The notes: generated by a model not told the origin, from the letters alone. A DNA stretch of 64,000 nucleotides from Frigididesulfovibrio sp031551885 (GCA_031551885.1 JAVBMX010000022.1:31735-95734); one strand, 5' to 3'; counted from the first letter of the stretch, positions 49,094-58,305 are shown. Program-made: numbers and translations.

Positions 49094-51511
49094 CTATTTC
49101 CCGCGCAGGCGCTGGATGATGGTTTTCAGGTTCTGGGCCACTTGGGAAAGATCCTGCACGGCGGCGGAGGCCTGGGTCATGCCGTCGGAGGTCTCCGCAA
49201 CGATGCGGCTGACGTCGGCAAGGGCGTGGTTGATCTCTTCCGAGGCGGCGCTTTGTTGCTCCGCCGCTGTGGCGATGGAGGCCACAATGGAGGAGTTGGC
49301 GCCGGCGAGATCCACGATTTCGCCCAGGGCCCGGCCGGAGGCGTTGGCCAGATCGGTGGCTTCGGCGATATTCTTCACCGCGCCGGTGACCTCGTTGATG
49401 TTGGTGCGGGCGGAGTGCTGGATGGCCTGGATGTTGCCGCCGACCTCGTGGGTGGCGCTCATGGTTTTTTCGGCCAGCTTGCGCACTTCGTCGGCCACCA
49501 CGGCGAACCCGCGCCCGGCTTCGCCCGCCCGGGCGGCTTCAATGGCGGCGTTCAGGGCCAGGAGATTGGTTTGGTCGGCGATGTCGGAAATGACGTTCAT
49601 CACGCCGCCGATGCTTTCGGCCTGCCGGCCGAGCTCCTGCATGTTTTCCTGCAGGCCGAGGGCCACAGTGTTGACGCCGTTGATGGACTTGACGACCTTG
49701 TTCACCAAATCCGCGCCGCCGTCGGCCTTGCGTCGGGTTTCCTCGCTTTGTTCCGAAGCGTTGCCGGCGTTGCGGGCGACTTCAAGCACGGTGGCGTTCA
49801 TCTCGTTCATGGCGGCGGCGGTGGATTCCACGCGCTCGCGCTGCATTTCGGCCCCGCGACCGACCTGCTCCACTTGGGCGGAAAGCTGTTCCGAGGCGGC
49901 GGCCACGCGGTCGGCGTTTTCAAGGGCCTGCTCGGCGACGGACACGATGGTGCGTTCGGTCTCTTTGATTTGGGTCAGGTCGACGATGAACTGCAGCACG
50001 GAAGAGAGCTTGCCCTGGGCGTCCTTCAGGGGGGTGGCCGTGTAGCGGATGTCCATCCGCTTGCCTCTGGGGCGGGCGACCGTTTCACCGGTGGAGATTT
50101 CTCCGGTTCTCACGGCGCGCAGCAGGCCGCAGGCGGACGAGCCGTAGTCTTCGCGGGCGAACATTTCTTCGCAGGTCTTACCCTGGTAACCGGCTCCGGC
50201 CAGATCCTGGGCGATTCTGTTCAGGTAGGCGGCTTTCAGGTCTTTGTTCAGCATGACCATGGGGGCAGGAATATTGTCGAAGATGACGCCCACGCGCTTC
50301 AGGATATTGTTGGTGCCCTGGAGCAGATCGGCAAAGCCGCCGGAGAACTTGCCGGTATCGGCCTGGATGTCGAGCCGGCCGCCTTCTATGCCTTGTTCCA
50401 CTCGGTGGTATTCGGCGGCCATCTCGTTGAGCGTGGTGGGAATTCCGAGAATGGACTTGACCATGGAACCGATTTCCCCTCCTTCGGTCACGGAAAGACG
50501 GGCATTGAAATTGCCTTGGGCCACTTCTCCGGCAAAGCCGGCCACGCGATGCAGCACGCGTACGACGCCTATGATGATCCACGCCGCAAGCAGCAGGCCG
50601 AGAACAAAGCCGCCGGACCCGACCGAAAGCATGAGCGCCTGCGCGCCCGCGTTGGCGTCGCTTGTGGATACTCCCAGCCTGTTCATATTTTTTTGCGAGT
50701 CCTCGGTGTAGTGGTCGAAGAAGGTGGAGACTTCCACCACCGTATCGATCATCCGTTGTCTGGCCTGGGAAGCATCCTGAATGGCGACGTCCAGTTCTTT
50801 GAAAGTGGTGGAGTAGGTGTCGAACGCCTGGGTCAACGCGGCATGCGCCCGGCGGGTGGTGTCCATCCGGATGGCCGCTTCCATGCGCGGCAGCAGGGCG
50901 GCAAAGTTTTGAAATGTTTTGACGGCCGCTTTCGCGTCCTCGGGCTGGTAGCTCGTGCTGTAAAGGCGGACGGCGACGCGCAGGTCCGAAAATACGCTGT
51001 AGGCGTCGTCGACCAGGGCGAGCACTTCGGCGTTGTTCGCCTCGCGGGCGGCAGTGTTGATGTCGGTAAGGCGCTGGTTGATCGTGTTCGCGGCCGGGGC
51101 CATTTTTTCATTGATGGAGGCGTCCGCGCGGAGGAGTTTTTCTTCCACGGACCGCACCAGGCCTTCCACCGCCGCGATGCGGGTCGCCTGGACGTCCAGT
51201 TCGCGCTGCTGAGACGGATTCGTCTCGAATCCGCGGGCCTCTTTCACATGCCCGACGCTTGTCGTGAGGGCGTTCCGCGCTTGGGTGATGAACTCAGGGC
51301 GCAGAGTCATCACGAAGTTGTTGATTCTGTCTTTGGCTTCGCGCAGGTACGCATCGGCCGCGTTGGCGTGAACCGCTGCGTTGGCGCTTACGCTGTAGCC
51401 GTCGAAGCCCTTGGAGGCATTGTTCAGGCTGAACCAGCCGAAGGCCGCCAAGCCTGCCTGCAATGTGACCATGAAAAGAAAACCGATAATTATTTTCTGT
51501 TTTGTTGTCAT
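49094..51511 (-). CDS. Methyl-accepting chemotaxis protein with PAS domain (paralogue 1)
   Basis: A chemoreceptor of 805 residues. TM1 covers about 7-28. A long helical periplasmic sensor follows (about 29-290, possibly a helical-bimodular type). TM2 is near 292-315, then HAMP, a PAS domain (about 400-490, DNIPAPMVMLNKDLKAAYLN), and the signalling domain. The hairpin tip reads NLLALNAAIEAARAGEAGRG. It has no CheR-docking pentapeptide at the C-terminus. The ATG at 51511 has GGAG eight bases upstream; a GTG four codons earlier overlaps that site. It is a tandem paralogue of the gene at 52154. Confidence 0.94.
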   Translation of the reverse strand: MTTKQKIIIGFLFMVTLQAGLAAFGWFSLNNASKGFDGYSVSANAAVHANAADAYLREAKDRINNFVMTLRPEFITQARNALTTSVGHVKEARGFETNPSQQRELDVQATRIAAVEGLVRSVEEKLLRADASINEKMAPAANTINQRLTDINTAAREANNAEVLALVDDAYSVFSDLRVAVRLYSTSYQPEDAKAAVKTFQNFAALLPRMEAAIRMDTTRRAHAALTQAFDTYSTTFKELDVAIQDASQARQRMIDTVVEVSTFFDHYTEDSQKNMNRLGVSTSDANAGAQALMLSVGSGGFVLGLLLAAWIIIGVVRVLHRVAGFAGEVAQGNFNARLSVTEGGEIGSMVKSILGIPTTLNEMAAEYHRVEQGIEGGRLDIQADTGKFSGGFADLLQGTNNILKRVGVIFDNIPAPMVMLNKDLKAAYLNRIAQDLAGAGYQGKTCEEMFAREDYGSSACGLLRAVRTGEISTGETVARPRGKRMDIRYTATPLKDAQGKLSSVLQFIVDLTQIKETERTIVSVAEQALENADRVAAASEQLSAQVEQVGRGAEMQRERVESTAAAMNEMNATVLEVARNAGNASEQSEETRRKADGGADLVNKVVKSINGVNTVALGLQENMQELGRQAESIGGVMNVISDIADQTNLLALNAAIEAARAGEAGRGFAVVADEVRKLAEKTMSATHEVGGNIQAIQHSARTNINEVTGAVKNIAEATDLANASGRALGEIVDLAGANSSIVASIATAAEQQSAASEEINHALADVSRIVAETSDGMTQASAAVQDLSQVAQNLKTIIQRLRGK

Positions 51512-51577
51512 GACACTCTCCACATTTTTCTGTTTATGTTATATGATATTGAATAATTGCGTTCTATGATGTGTTCT

Positions 51578-51604
51578 TTATCGGTAGATTTTTCTGTTCA
51601 TATA
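51578..51604 (-). promoter_or_regulatory. Possible sigma-28 (FliA) promoter of chemoreceptor 1
   Basis: On the minus strand, TATA, then a 15 base spacer, then ACCGATAA. The enterobacterial consensus is TAAA-N15-GCCGATAA, so the -10 matches 7 of 8 and the -35 3 of 4. It lies 67 bases upstream of the start codon, a reasonable distance. Chemoreceptor genes are often FliA-dependent. Confidence 0.4.
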
Positions 51605-52093
51605 TGGCTGTGAAAATTTAATAGAAACATTTTATTTATGAGTATTTGCCTGTTTCTATTTTGTTCAAATAATATTTATACTCATTATCTTATTTTATAT
51701 GCATGAATATTCTATTTAAATACTTTTTGCGGGTATTGGTGCATGGTGATGTAGAGATGTACAGACGAGATACTGTTTTTGTAGACAGTATTTCCAGCGA
51801 AATGTTTCCGTGCGACGTGACGCGCGCTGCGCGGCTTGCGGGCAGGCATGCGCCCGGAAGGGGGGGGAAGGACGAGGCGTTGCCGGCACCCATGGGGCCG
51901 GAGTGGAGGGGGGCGTGATTTCCCTTCTTCCGGCCCTTTGGGGGGGAGGAAGAGGCAGTGCGCCGCGTGGGCGATACAACGTCGATCTGCCGGAGTACCG
52001 GTGAACGGGGTAAAATGGCCGTCAGGATACAAGAAGCCGGCGTTGGAGGGAGGATGGCAGGGTAAAACGGCGCGGAGGGGGAACTCGGGGCGC

Positions 52094-52131
52094 AAAAAAA
52101 CCCCGCCGTCGGGAAAGCCGGCGGCGGGGTT
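52094..52131 (-). terminator. Rho-independent terminator of chemoreceptor 2
   Basis: On the minus strand, AACCCCGCCG pairs with CGGCGGGGTT around a 13 nt loop and is followed by a run of seven Ts. It starts about 22 bases after the stop codon of the 52154 gene. Confidence 0.8.
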
Positions 52132-52153
52132 CGGGGTGGGAGAGAGCCCGGGT

Positions 52154-54571
52154 TTACTTGGTGCGCAGGCGCCGGATGACGGTTTTCAGTTCCTGGGCCA
52201 CGTGCGAGAGGTCCTGCACGGCGGCGGAAGCCTGGGTCATGCCCTCGGACGTCTCCGCGACGATGCGGCTGACGTCGGCAAGGGCGTGGTTGATCTCTTC
52301 CGAGGTGGCGCTTTGCTCTTCGGCGGCCGTGGCGATGGAGGCCACGACGGAGGAGTTGGCGCCCGCGAGATCCACGATTTCGCCCAGGGCCCGGCCGGAG
52401 GCGTTGGCCAGATCGGTGGCCTCGTTGATGTTCTTCACCGCGCCGGTGACCTCGTTAATGTTGGTGCGGGCGGAGTTCTGGATGGCCTGGATGTTGCTGC
52501 CCACCTCCTGGGTGGCGCTCATGGTCTTTTCCGCGAGTTTGCGCACTTCGTCCGCGACCACGGCGAACCCGCGCCCGGCTTCGCCCGCCCTGGCGGCTTC
52601 AATGGCGGCGTTCAGGGCCAGGAGGTTGGTCTGGTCGGCGATGTCGGAAATCACGTTCATCACGCCGCCGATGCTTTCGGCCTGCCGACCCAGTTCCGTC
52701 ATGTTTTCCTGCAGGCCGACGGCCACGGTGTTGACGCCGTTGATGGCCTTGACGACCTTGTTGACCAGTTCCGCGCCGCCGTCGGCCTTGCGCCGGGTTT
52801 CCTCGCTCTGTTCCGAGGCGTTGCCGGCGCTGCGGGCGACTTCAAGCACGGTAGCGTTCATTTCGTTCATGGCGGCGGCGGTCGATTCCACGCGCTCGCG
52901 CTGCATGTCGGCCCCGCGGCTGACCTGCTCCACTTGGGCGGAGAGCTGTTCCGAGGCGGCGGCCACGCGGTCGGCGTTTTCAAGGGCTTGGTCGGCAACG
53001 GCCACCATGGTGCGCTCGGTGTCTTTGATTTGGGTCAGGTCGACGATGAGCTGGAGCACGGCGGCAAGCTTGCCTTGGGCATCCTTCATGGGAATGGCCG
53101 TGTAGCGGACGTCCATCCGCTTGCCTCTGGGGCGGGCGACCGTTTCGGCGGTGTGGCTGTTGCCGTCCTTCACCGCGTTGGTCAGGCCGCAGGCGGAAGT
53201 GCCGAAGTCTTCGCGGCCGAACAGCTGTTCGCAGGTTTTGCCGTGGTAGTCGGTGCCGGCCAGATCCTGGGCGGTCTTGTTCAGGAAGGCGGCCTTCAGA
53301 TCCCTGTTCAGCACGACCACCGGGGAGGGAAGGCTGTTGTAAATCATGCACATGCGGCCAAGAATGTTGTTGGTGCCCCGGAGCAGATCGGCGAAGCCGC
53401 CGGAGAACTTGCCGACGTCGGCCTGTACGTCGAGGTAGCCCTCTACAATACGATGCTCCACGCGGCCGTATTCACCGGCCATCTCATTGAGGGTGCCGGG
53501 AATCGCCCTGATGGCCTGGACCATGGCTCCGATTTCTCCGCCTTCGGTCACGGCGAGGTTGGCGTCGAATTTGCCTCGGGCGACTTCTCCGGCAAAGATC
53601 GAAACCCGGCTCAGCACGCCGGCCACGCCCAGGACGATCCAGGCCGCCAGCAGCAGGCCGACCACAAGGCCGCCGATGCCGGCCGAGACCATGAGCGTTT
53701 GCGCGCCGTCGTTGCTTTCACGCGTGGCCGCGCCCACGGTGTCCATGGTCTTTTGGGCGTCGCCGGTATAGCCGTCGAAAAATTTGGAAAGCGCCGTAGC
53801 CGTATCGTTTAGTGTTGCTCTGGCTTGAGAGGCGTCTTCAATGGCCGCGTTCAAGGCTTTGAAGCTGCCGGAGTAAATCGCGAACGCGTCCATCAGATGC
53901 TTGTGGGCGGCACGAGTCCGCTCGGCGACAATGGCGGGTTCGATTTTTACCAGCGCGGTATGGAAGTCTTCCATCTGCTTGGCTACCTTGGTGCCATCCT
54001 CGGGTAGATAGGTGGCGTTGTACACACCGATGGAGACCTCCAGCCGGGTGAACATGGTGTAAGCGTCGTCGACCATGGCGAGCACGACGTCGTTGTTCGC
54101 TTCGCGGGCGGCGGTGTTGATCTCCGAAAGCATCTCGTTGATCTTTTCGCCCGCGGGCTGAAGCTTGTCGTGCTCAATTTTAGCGGCGGTAAGCAGCTTG
54201 TCTTCGACCTGTTTGGTCAGGTCGGACATGGACGAGATTTGGGCGATCTGCTTATCCAGAAGCTGCTGTTGATCCGCGGTGGTCTCGGCCTCGCGGGCTT
54301 TTTTCACGAACTCAATGCTTTGCGCCAGCATCGTGCGGGCGCGCGAGGCCCATTCGGGCTTCAGCGTGAGAACGAAATTGCTCATGTCGTCTTTGGCTTC
54401 GCGCATGAGCGAGTCGGCGGCGTTGCCGTTGACTGCGGTGCGGGCTTCATTCCGGTAGTCGTCAAAGGCGTGTGAGGCGTCGTTCAAGCGCAGCCAGCCA
54501 AAGACGGCCATGCCCGCCAGCAGCAGGACCATAAGTGAGAAGCCTAAAATAATTTTAAATTTTGTGGTCAT
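52154..54571 (-). CDS. Methyl-accepting chemotaxis protein with PAS domain (paralogue 2)
   Basis: An 805-residue receptor with the same layout as paralogue 1: TM1, long helical periplasmic sensor, TM2 near 292-315, HAMP, PAS (YNSLPSPVVVLNRDLKAAFL), and a signalling domain. The cytoplasmic 500 residues are nearly the same as in paralogue 1, while the periplasmic parts differ strongly (for example NEARTAVNGNAADSLMREAK here). The two probably share output but sense different ligands. CGGAG lies six bases before the ATG. Confidence 0.94.
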   Translation of the reverse strand: MTTKFKIILGFSLMVLLLAGMAVFGWLRLNDASHAFDDYRNEARTAVNGNAADSLMREAKDDMSNFVLTLKPEWASRARTMLAQSIEFVKKAREAETTADQQQLLDKQIAQISSMSDLTKQVEDKLLTAAKIEHDKLQPAGEKINEMLSEINTAAREANNDVVLAMVDDAYTMFTRLEVSIGVYNATYLPEDGTKVAKQMEDFHTALVKIEPAIVAERTRAAHKHLMDAFAIYSGSFKALNAAIEDASQARATLNDTATALSKFFDGYTGDAQKTMDTVGAATRESNDGAQTLMVSAGIGGLVVGLLLAAWIVLGVAGVLSRVSIFAGEVARGKFDANLAVTEGGEIGAMVQAIRAIPGTLNEMAGEYGRVEHRIVEGYLDVQADVGKFSGGFADLLRGTNNILGRMCMIYNSLPSPVVVLNRDLKAAFLNKTAQDLAGTDYHGKTCEQLFGREDFGTSACGLTNAVKDGNSHTAETVARPRGKRMDVRYTAIPMKDAQGKLAAVLQLIVDLTQIKDTERTMVAVADQALENADRVAAASEQLSAQVEQVSRGADMQRERVESTAAAMNEMNATVLEVARSAGNASEQSEETRRKADGGAELVNKVVKAINGVNTVAVGLQENMTELGRQAESIGGVMNVISDIADQTNLLALNAAIEAARAGEAGRGFAVVADEVRKLAEKTMSATQEVGSNIQAIQNSARTNINEVTGAVKNINEATDLANASGRALGEIVDLAGANSSVVASIATAAEEQSATSEEINHALADVSRIVAETSEGMTQASAAVQDLSHVAQELKTVIRRLRTK

Positions 54572-54628
54572 AATTTACTCCGAGAGACGAGTGAGATCGC
54601 CAACGAAAATGTTGAGCGATATTCCTGT

Positions 54629-54655
54629 ATATCGGATATGTTTTCTTTTTGCATA
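54629..54655 (-). promoter_or_regulatory. Weak sigma-28-like promoter of chemoreceptor 2
   Basis: TATG, 15 bases, then TCCGATAT on the minus strand, 57 bases before the start codon. The spacing is the same as in the site upstream of paralogue 1 (TATA-N15-ACCGATAA), but the match to the FliA consensus is poorer. The shared arrangement is the main support. Confidence 0.25.
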
Positions 54656-54913
54656 TAGCATTTGGAAAAAAATATTTCTAAAGCGATTATTTTTTTATTC
54701 ACCTCCCTCCGGGAGCGGCAATAGCGGGCTCGACATCAGAGGCCTCCGCGTCTTGGGGGCCCAGGGGGCCTTGGCGGGCGGAAAAAGATCCATGTGAAAC
54801 GGGGCTCTCCGGCCGGCCAGGCCAAGAAAAAGAAGGAAAACGCGAAAAAACCCGAGGATGGACGGGCGGGGACGGGCACTGGGAAGATGGGAGAAGGAAA
54901 GGAGAAAAAAGGC

Positions 54914-54946
54914 AACAAAAAACCCCCGAGGCGGGGGTTTTTTGTT
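54914..54946 (-). terminator. Rho-independent terminator of dsrC
   Basis: AACAAAAAACCCCCG (54914-54928) pairs perfectly with CGGGGGTTTTTTGTT (54932-54946) around AGG. In the minus direction the stem ends in a T-rich arm, giving a classical terminator about 20 bases after the dsrC stop. The A/T symmetry means it could also work rightward. Confidence 0.88.
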
Positions 54947-54964
54947 CTTGCGCAAACGGTAAGC

Positions 54965-55282
54965 TTACACGCAGCCGGTGGGCTTGGGCAGGCCGGCCAT
55001 CTTACAGGCGCCTTTGCCGGGGCCGGAGGGGAAGAGTTCGTAGACTTCCTTCAGTTTGAAGCCGGTGTTCTTGGAAAGAATGCGCACCATCGGGGCGATG
55101 CCGTTCTTTTTGTAGTAATCCTGCAGGAAGTCGAGGATCTTCTGGTGGTCGGGGGTGATGTCGGTAATCCCTTCGGAGTCCTTCACATATTCCATCCACT
55201 CCGGGCACCAGTCGTCGAAGCGCAGCAGGAAACCGTCTTCATCCACCTCGAAGCTTTTACCCTTGTAGCTAACTTCAGCCAT
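54965..55282 (-). CDS. dsrC: DsrC, sulfur carrier of dissimilatory sulfite reductase
   Basis: A 105-residue protein matching DsrC/TusE across its length. The flexible C-terminal arm has the two invariant cysteines of functional DsrC, Cys93 and Cys104, in KGACKMAGLPKPTGCV. DsrC accepts sulfur from DsrAB as a protein trisulfide and hands it to the membrane DsrMKJOP complex. It is encoded apart from dsrAB, as is usual. The ATG at 55282 has the strong site AAGGAGG. With its own terminator it is probably a highly expressed single-gene unit. It is the best lineage marker in the window. Confidence 0.97.
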   Translation of the reverse strand: MAEVSYKGKSFEVDEDGFLLRFDDWCPEWMEYVKDSEGITDITPDHQKILDFLQDYYKKNGIAPMVRILSKNTGFKLKEVYELFPSGPGKGACKMAGLPKPTGCV

Positions 55283-55514
55283 TGCGTCCTCCTTGGACTC
55301 TTCGTGTGTGTCTCGCCATAATTGCGAAAGACATGCTCTCGCGCCGATCGCTGCAGTGCAACACTGCCTGCTCAATCAAAATTCGCCGGATTTTTTATCC
55401 GCTGTGAACAGTACGAAGGGACAACGACCCCTCGGCACATCACCAAATCATCACTATCCTAGAATGGTGAAAAACTCAAGCCGGGAATCGCTGTTTGTTC
55501 CACGCCTCGCCGGT

Positions 55515-56192
55515 CTATGCGTCGGCGTCCTTTTTCAGGGCGGGTTCCCAATAGAGCAGGGGGAACCCGGCTTTCATGCTTTCCACGACCTTGGCCTGCA
55601 TCGCTTCATCCAGGGGCCGCAGGCGAATGTATACCCGGCGGGTTTCCGGAGAGTTTCCTTTCTGCGAGGTCAGAACGGAGATCACCCCGGCGTTCAACGC
55701 GCGCAGCCCATCGAGGATGGGCCGCAGGCTGCCGGGCGTGGCGGGAATTTCAAAGGCCAGCTGGATGCCGCCGCGATCCGCGCCGGTGATGTCCACCAGA
55801 ACCTTAAAAATATCGCTGTCGGTGATGATCCCGACCACGCGCTTGGCGTCGTCCACAACGGGCACCCCGCCGATGCGCTTGGCCATCATCAGTCGGGCGA
55901 TACCCTCGACCGAGTCCGTCTCGCGCGCGCAGATGGGGTTTTTATTCATCACGTCCTTGGTTTTCAATTCGGACAAAAGATAGTAAAGTTCGTGCATCTC
56001 CAGGGTCGTCGCCTTGGAGGGCGAGGCGCTGCGGATGTCGCGGTCGGTGAGGATCCCGACGATGCGGCCGTCCTCATCCACCACCGGCAGACGGCCCACG
56101 CGTTTGTCTTTCATGAGGCGCGCGGCCTTCATAATGGAAATGTCGGCGGTGATGGTCACCACTTCCTTGGTCATCCATTCCTGAACCAGCAT
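55515..56192 (-). CDS. CBS-domain pair protein with C-terminal ACT-like domain (AcuB-like)
   Basis: A 225-residue cytosolic protein. Two CBS motifs occupy about 1-60 (VQEWMTKEVVTITADISIMK, GRLPVVDEDGRIVGILTDRD) and 75-140 (KDVMNKNPICARETDSVEGI, GGVPVVDDAKRVVGIITDSD). The remaining 80 residues resemble an ACT domain (IQLAFEIPATPGSLRPILDG). CBS pairs sense adenine nucleotides and ACT domains often bind amino acids. The target is unknown. It starts at an ATG with GGGAGG upstream and is divergent from the YitT gene. Confidence 0.9.
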   Translation of the reverse strand: MLVQEWMTKEVVTITADISIMKAARLMKDKRVGRLPVVDEDGRIVGILTDRDIRSASPSKATTLEMHELYYLLSELKTKDVMNKNPICARETDSVEGIARLMMAKRIGGVPVVDDAKRVVGIITDSDIFKVLVDITGADRGGIQLAFEIPATPGSLRPILDGLRALNAGVISVLTSQKGNSPETRRVYIRLRPLDEAMQAKVVESMKAGFPLLYWEPALKKDADA

Positions 56193-56291
56193 AAAAAACC
56201 TCCCTAAGGCAGTGGCATTGAGCGGCCGAACGCAGTATAGAGCGTTTGGCCCAATGAAACAACCCCCGACCGTCCGGACCCGGAGTTCGAC

Positions 56292-57161
56292 ATGTCTTCC
56301 GATAATTTACGGCGCATTTCCATGGGTATGCCCTGGAACATCTTTCTGTTGACCGCCAGCGCGTTCATCTCTTCTTTCGCCCTGGTCTGCATCGCCAAGC
56401 CGCACGGATTCGTTTCCGGCGGTTTGTACGGCACGGCCATGCTCGTCGAGTACGCGGGCGGGTTGCTGAGCCTGGCCGTCTGGTACGCGCTGCTCAACAT
56501 TCCCGTGCTTATCGCCGGCTGGCGTTTTTTGAGCCGGCGGTTCATGCTCTATACCATATACTGCATCGGTATGACCACCCTGTTCACCCAATTCATGCCG
56601 TGGACCAACGCGGGCATCACCGACCGCACCCTGGCCGCCGTGGCCACCGGGGTGCTCTGCGGAGCGGGTTCGGGTATTGCGCTGCGTTCGCTCGGCAGCG
56701 ACGGCGGTCTGAACATCATCTCGCAGATTCTGAACCACAAGTTCGGCATCCGGATGGGCACCCTGAGCATGGTTTACAACGTCGCGCTCTTTCTCTGCGC
56801 CCTGCCGATCATCGGCGTGGACAACGTGCTGTACTCCATGATCATAACCTACCTGACCTCGTCGCTCATGAACTACTTCATGGGCCTGTTCAACGAGCGC
56901 AAGATGGTACTGATCGTTTCCGAGCGGTATCGCGAAATCGGCGAGAGCATTCTGCGCAACCTCGGCCGAGGCTGCACGGTGCTGCACGGCGAAGGAGCCT
57001 ACACGCGCAGCCCGCGTGAAGTCATTTTGACCGTGGTGCACAATATCCAGCTTAAGCGCCTGGAAGAACTGGTATACAACGAAGACCCGGCCGCCTTCAT
57101 GATTATTGAAAACACCCACCAGGTGCTGGGGAAGGGATTTTCGCAGCGGCGGGCGTATTGA
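56292..57161 (+). CDS. YitT family membrane protein (DUF2179)
   Basis: A 289-residue protein with five or six transmembrane helices in the first 200 residues (FLLTASAFISSFALVCIAKP, GFVSGGLYGTAMLVEYAGG). It has the typical GSGIALRSLGSDGGLNIISQ segment and a C-terminal cytosolic DUF2179 domain (GCTVLHGEGAYTRSPREVIL). The function of the family is unknown. A CGGAG site precedes the ATG at modest distance. It stands next to the divergent CBS gene. Confidence 0.92.
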   Translation: MSSDNLRRISMGMPWNIFLLTASAFISSFALVCIAKPHGFVSGGLYGTAMLVEYAGGLLSLAVWYALLNIPVLIAGWRFLSRRFMLYTIYCIGMTTLFTQFMPWTNAGITDRTLAAVATGVLCGAGSGIALRSLGSDGGLNIISQILNHKFGIRMGTLSMVYNVALFLCALPIIGVDNVLYSMIITYLTSSLMNYFMGLFNERKMVLIVSERYREIGESILRNLGRGCTVLHGEGAYTRSPREVILTVVHNIQLKRLEELVYNEDPAAFMIIENTHQVLGKGFSQRRAY

Positions 57162-57310
57162 CGCCGCGCTCGGCCGGATGTGGAGCGGATCGCGCATCTT
57201 GCGAATATCATTGCACGGGCGACGGAATGGCCGGATTTTCGGAAAAGGAATGGCGCGCCGCGAACACACTTCGAGCGGGCCGCGCCCGTGGAGCGCCATA
57301 GGAGGACGCC

Positions 57311-57760
57311 GTGAAAGCCTTGATCGCCGCACTGGTTCTCTGTTTTATTTCGGCGGGGTGCGCTTCTCGGCCGGCCACGCGCACCGAAGCGATCTTGACC
57401 CAGATTTCCGATCTCACCGCCGCCGAGCAGATTTTCGGCCCGGCCACCGCAAAGAACTCCTTGCCCGACGGCGGCGTGCGGGCCGTGTGGAGCTTCTCCC
57501 GCGTATTCAACGCTCCGGCCCGAACCGTGGACCGCGATGTGTTCGTGGGTTACGACAGCGACGGCTACCCCGTGTACCGCACCGTGACCACGTATGTACC
57601 GCCGCACGGCGAGTTCCAAAATTGCCGCATCGACGTCACGACCGGGCCGGACGGTCGGATCCTCCAGTCCGCGGCTCAGGGCAACAGCTGTGACATCCTG
57701 CTGACCCCGCAGGGCCGGGAGGCCGTGATGGGGAGCGGTTCCACGCGCGGCGTCGAGTAA
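57311..57760 (+). CDS. Small lipoprotein of unknown function
   Basis: A 149-residue protein with a lipoprotein signal, MKALIAALVLCFISAGC (lipobox ISAGC, Cys17). The mature part resembles small outer-membrane-assembly-like lipoproteins: TQISDLTAAEQIFGPATAKN, GGVRAVWSFSRVF, then DVTTGPDGRILQSAAQGNSC. No family is confidently recognised. Translation starts at GTG at 57311, directly after GGAGGACGCC. It may be cotranscribed with yitT (149-base gap). A strong terminator follows at 57854. Confidence 0.75.
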   Translation: MKALIAALVLCFISAGCASRPATRTEAILTQISDLTAAEQIFGPATAKNSLPDGGVRAVWSFSRVFNAPARTVDRDVFVGYDSDGYPVYRTVTTYVPPHGEFQNCRIDVTTGPDGRILQSAAQGNSCDILLTPQGREAVMGSGSTRGVE

Positions 57761-57853
57761 GGTTTTCCCCGTCAGGAGCGCACCTTGCCGGTTGTCCGTC
57801 CGAGTTCCCACCGGAACGGAGCACAACCACGCCGTCAAGGCCAAACAAAAGAC

Positions 57854-57887
57854 GCGCACCCGGATCGTTCGATCCGGGTGCGCTTTT
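57854..57887. terminator. Terminator between convergent genes
   Basis: GCGCACCCGGATC (57854-57866) pairs perfectly with GATCCGGGTGCGC (57871-57883), followed by TTTT on the plus strand. On the minus strand it is followed by a T-containing stretch, so it may serve both the lipoprotein gene and the convergent gene at 57937. Confidence 0.8.
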
Positions 57888-57936
57888 GCTATGAGAGGCA
57901 CCGACGCATACCTACGCCGGGGTGACTCCGAAGCCC

Positions 57937-58305
57937 CTACTGGTGCGTGGCCTTCCGAGGCGCGGTGTTTTTCTGTTGGGTATGGGTTTTGTCGCCGGTG
58001 TGGGTGCCGGCGGCACGGGGCTTCGCCTGGCCGCTCCGGGTGGCGGAGGCATGCGTGGTGCTTTTGGTGTCGCCGTTACGCCCGGAAGCATGCGTGGTGG
58101 TTTTGTTGCCGCCGTTGCGGCCGGCATGGGCTGCACTTTTTGTGGCGTCGTTATGATTCACGGTGACGGCGGGGGGCTCGGTGGTTGCGGAACCGGCCTC
58201 TTCGGCGGCCTTGGCCGGGGTCACGCCGGCCGACATCATAAAGATTGAGAAAGCAAAGGGAAGAGCCAGGACGGAGAATATTTTCTTTTGCAGCTTGTTG
58301 CACAT
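57937..58305 (-). CDS. Small secreted low-complexity Thr/Ala/Lys/His-rich protein
   Basis: A 122-residue protein. The signal peptide MCNKLQKKIFSVLALPFAFS (cleavage near AKAAEE) is followed by a low-complexity region with loose repeats such as NHNDATKSAAHAGRNGGNKT, THASGRNGDTKSTTHAS and AGTHTGDKTHTQQ. It is strongly basic and presumably disordered. No family is recognised. The ATG at 58305 has only a weak GAGAACG site. Base composition does not differ clearly from neighbours. Confidence 0.65.
   Translation of the reverse strand: MCNKLQKKIFSVLALPFAFSIFMMSAGVTPAKAAEEAGSATTEPPAVTVNHNDATKSAAHAGRNGGNKTTTHASGRNGDTKSTTHASATRSGQAKPRAAGTHTGDKTHTQQKNTAPRKATHQ

Larger units (their letters stand above)
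51512..52153. other. Intergenic region between the two chemoreceptor genes
   Basis: The part nearest the first chemoreceptor (51512-51790) is strikingly AT-rich and holds a sigma-28-like promoter (51578-51604). The rest (51790-52090) is GC-rich and shows no credible gene. A terminator for the second chemoreceptor lies at 52094-52131. Confidence 0.5.
54572..54964. other. Intergenic region between chemoreceptor 2 and dsrC
   Basis: 54572-54705 is AT-rich and probably holds the chemoreceptor promoter (see 54629-54655). 54706-54910 is GC- and purine-rich without a credible gene. The dsrC terminator lies at 54914-54946. Confidence 0.45.
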
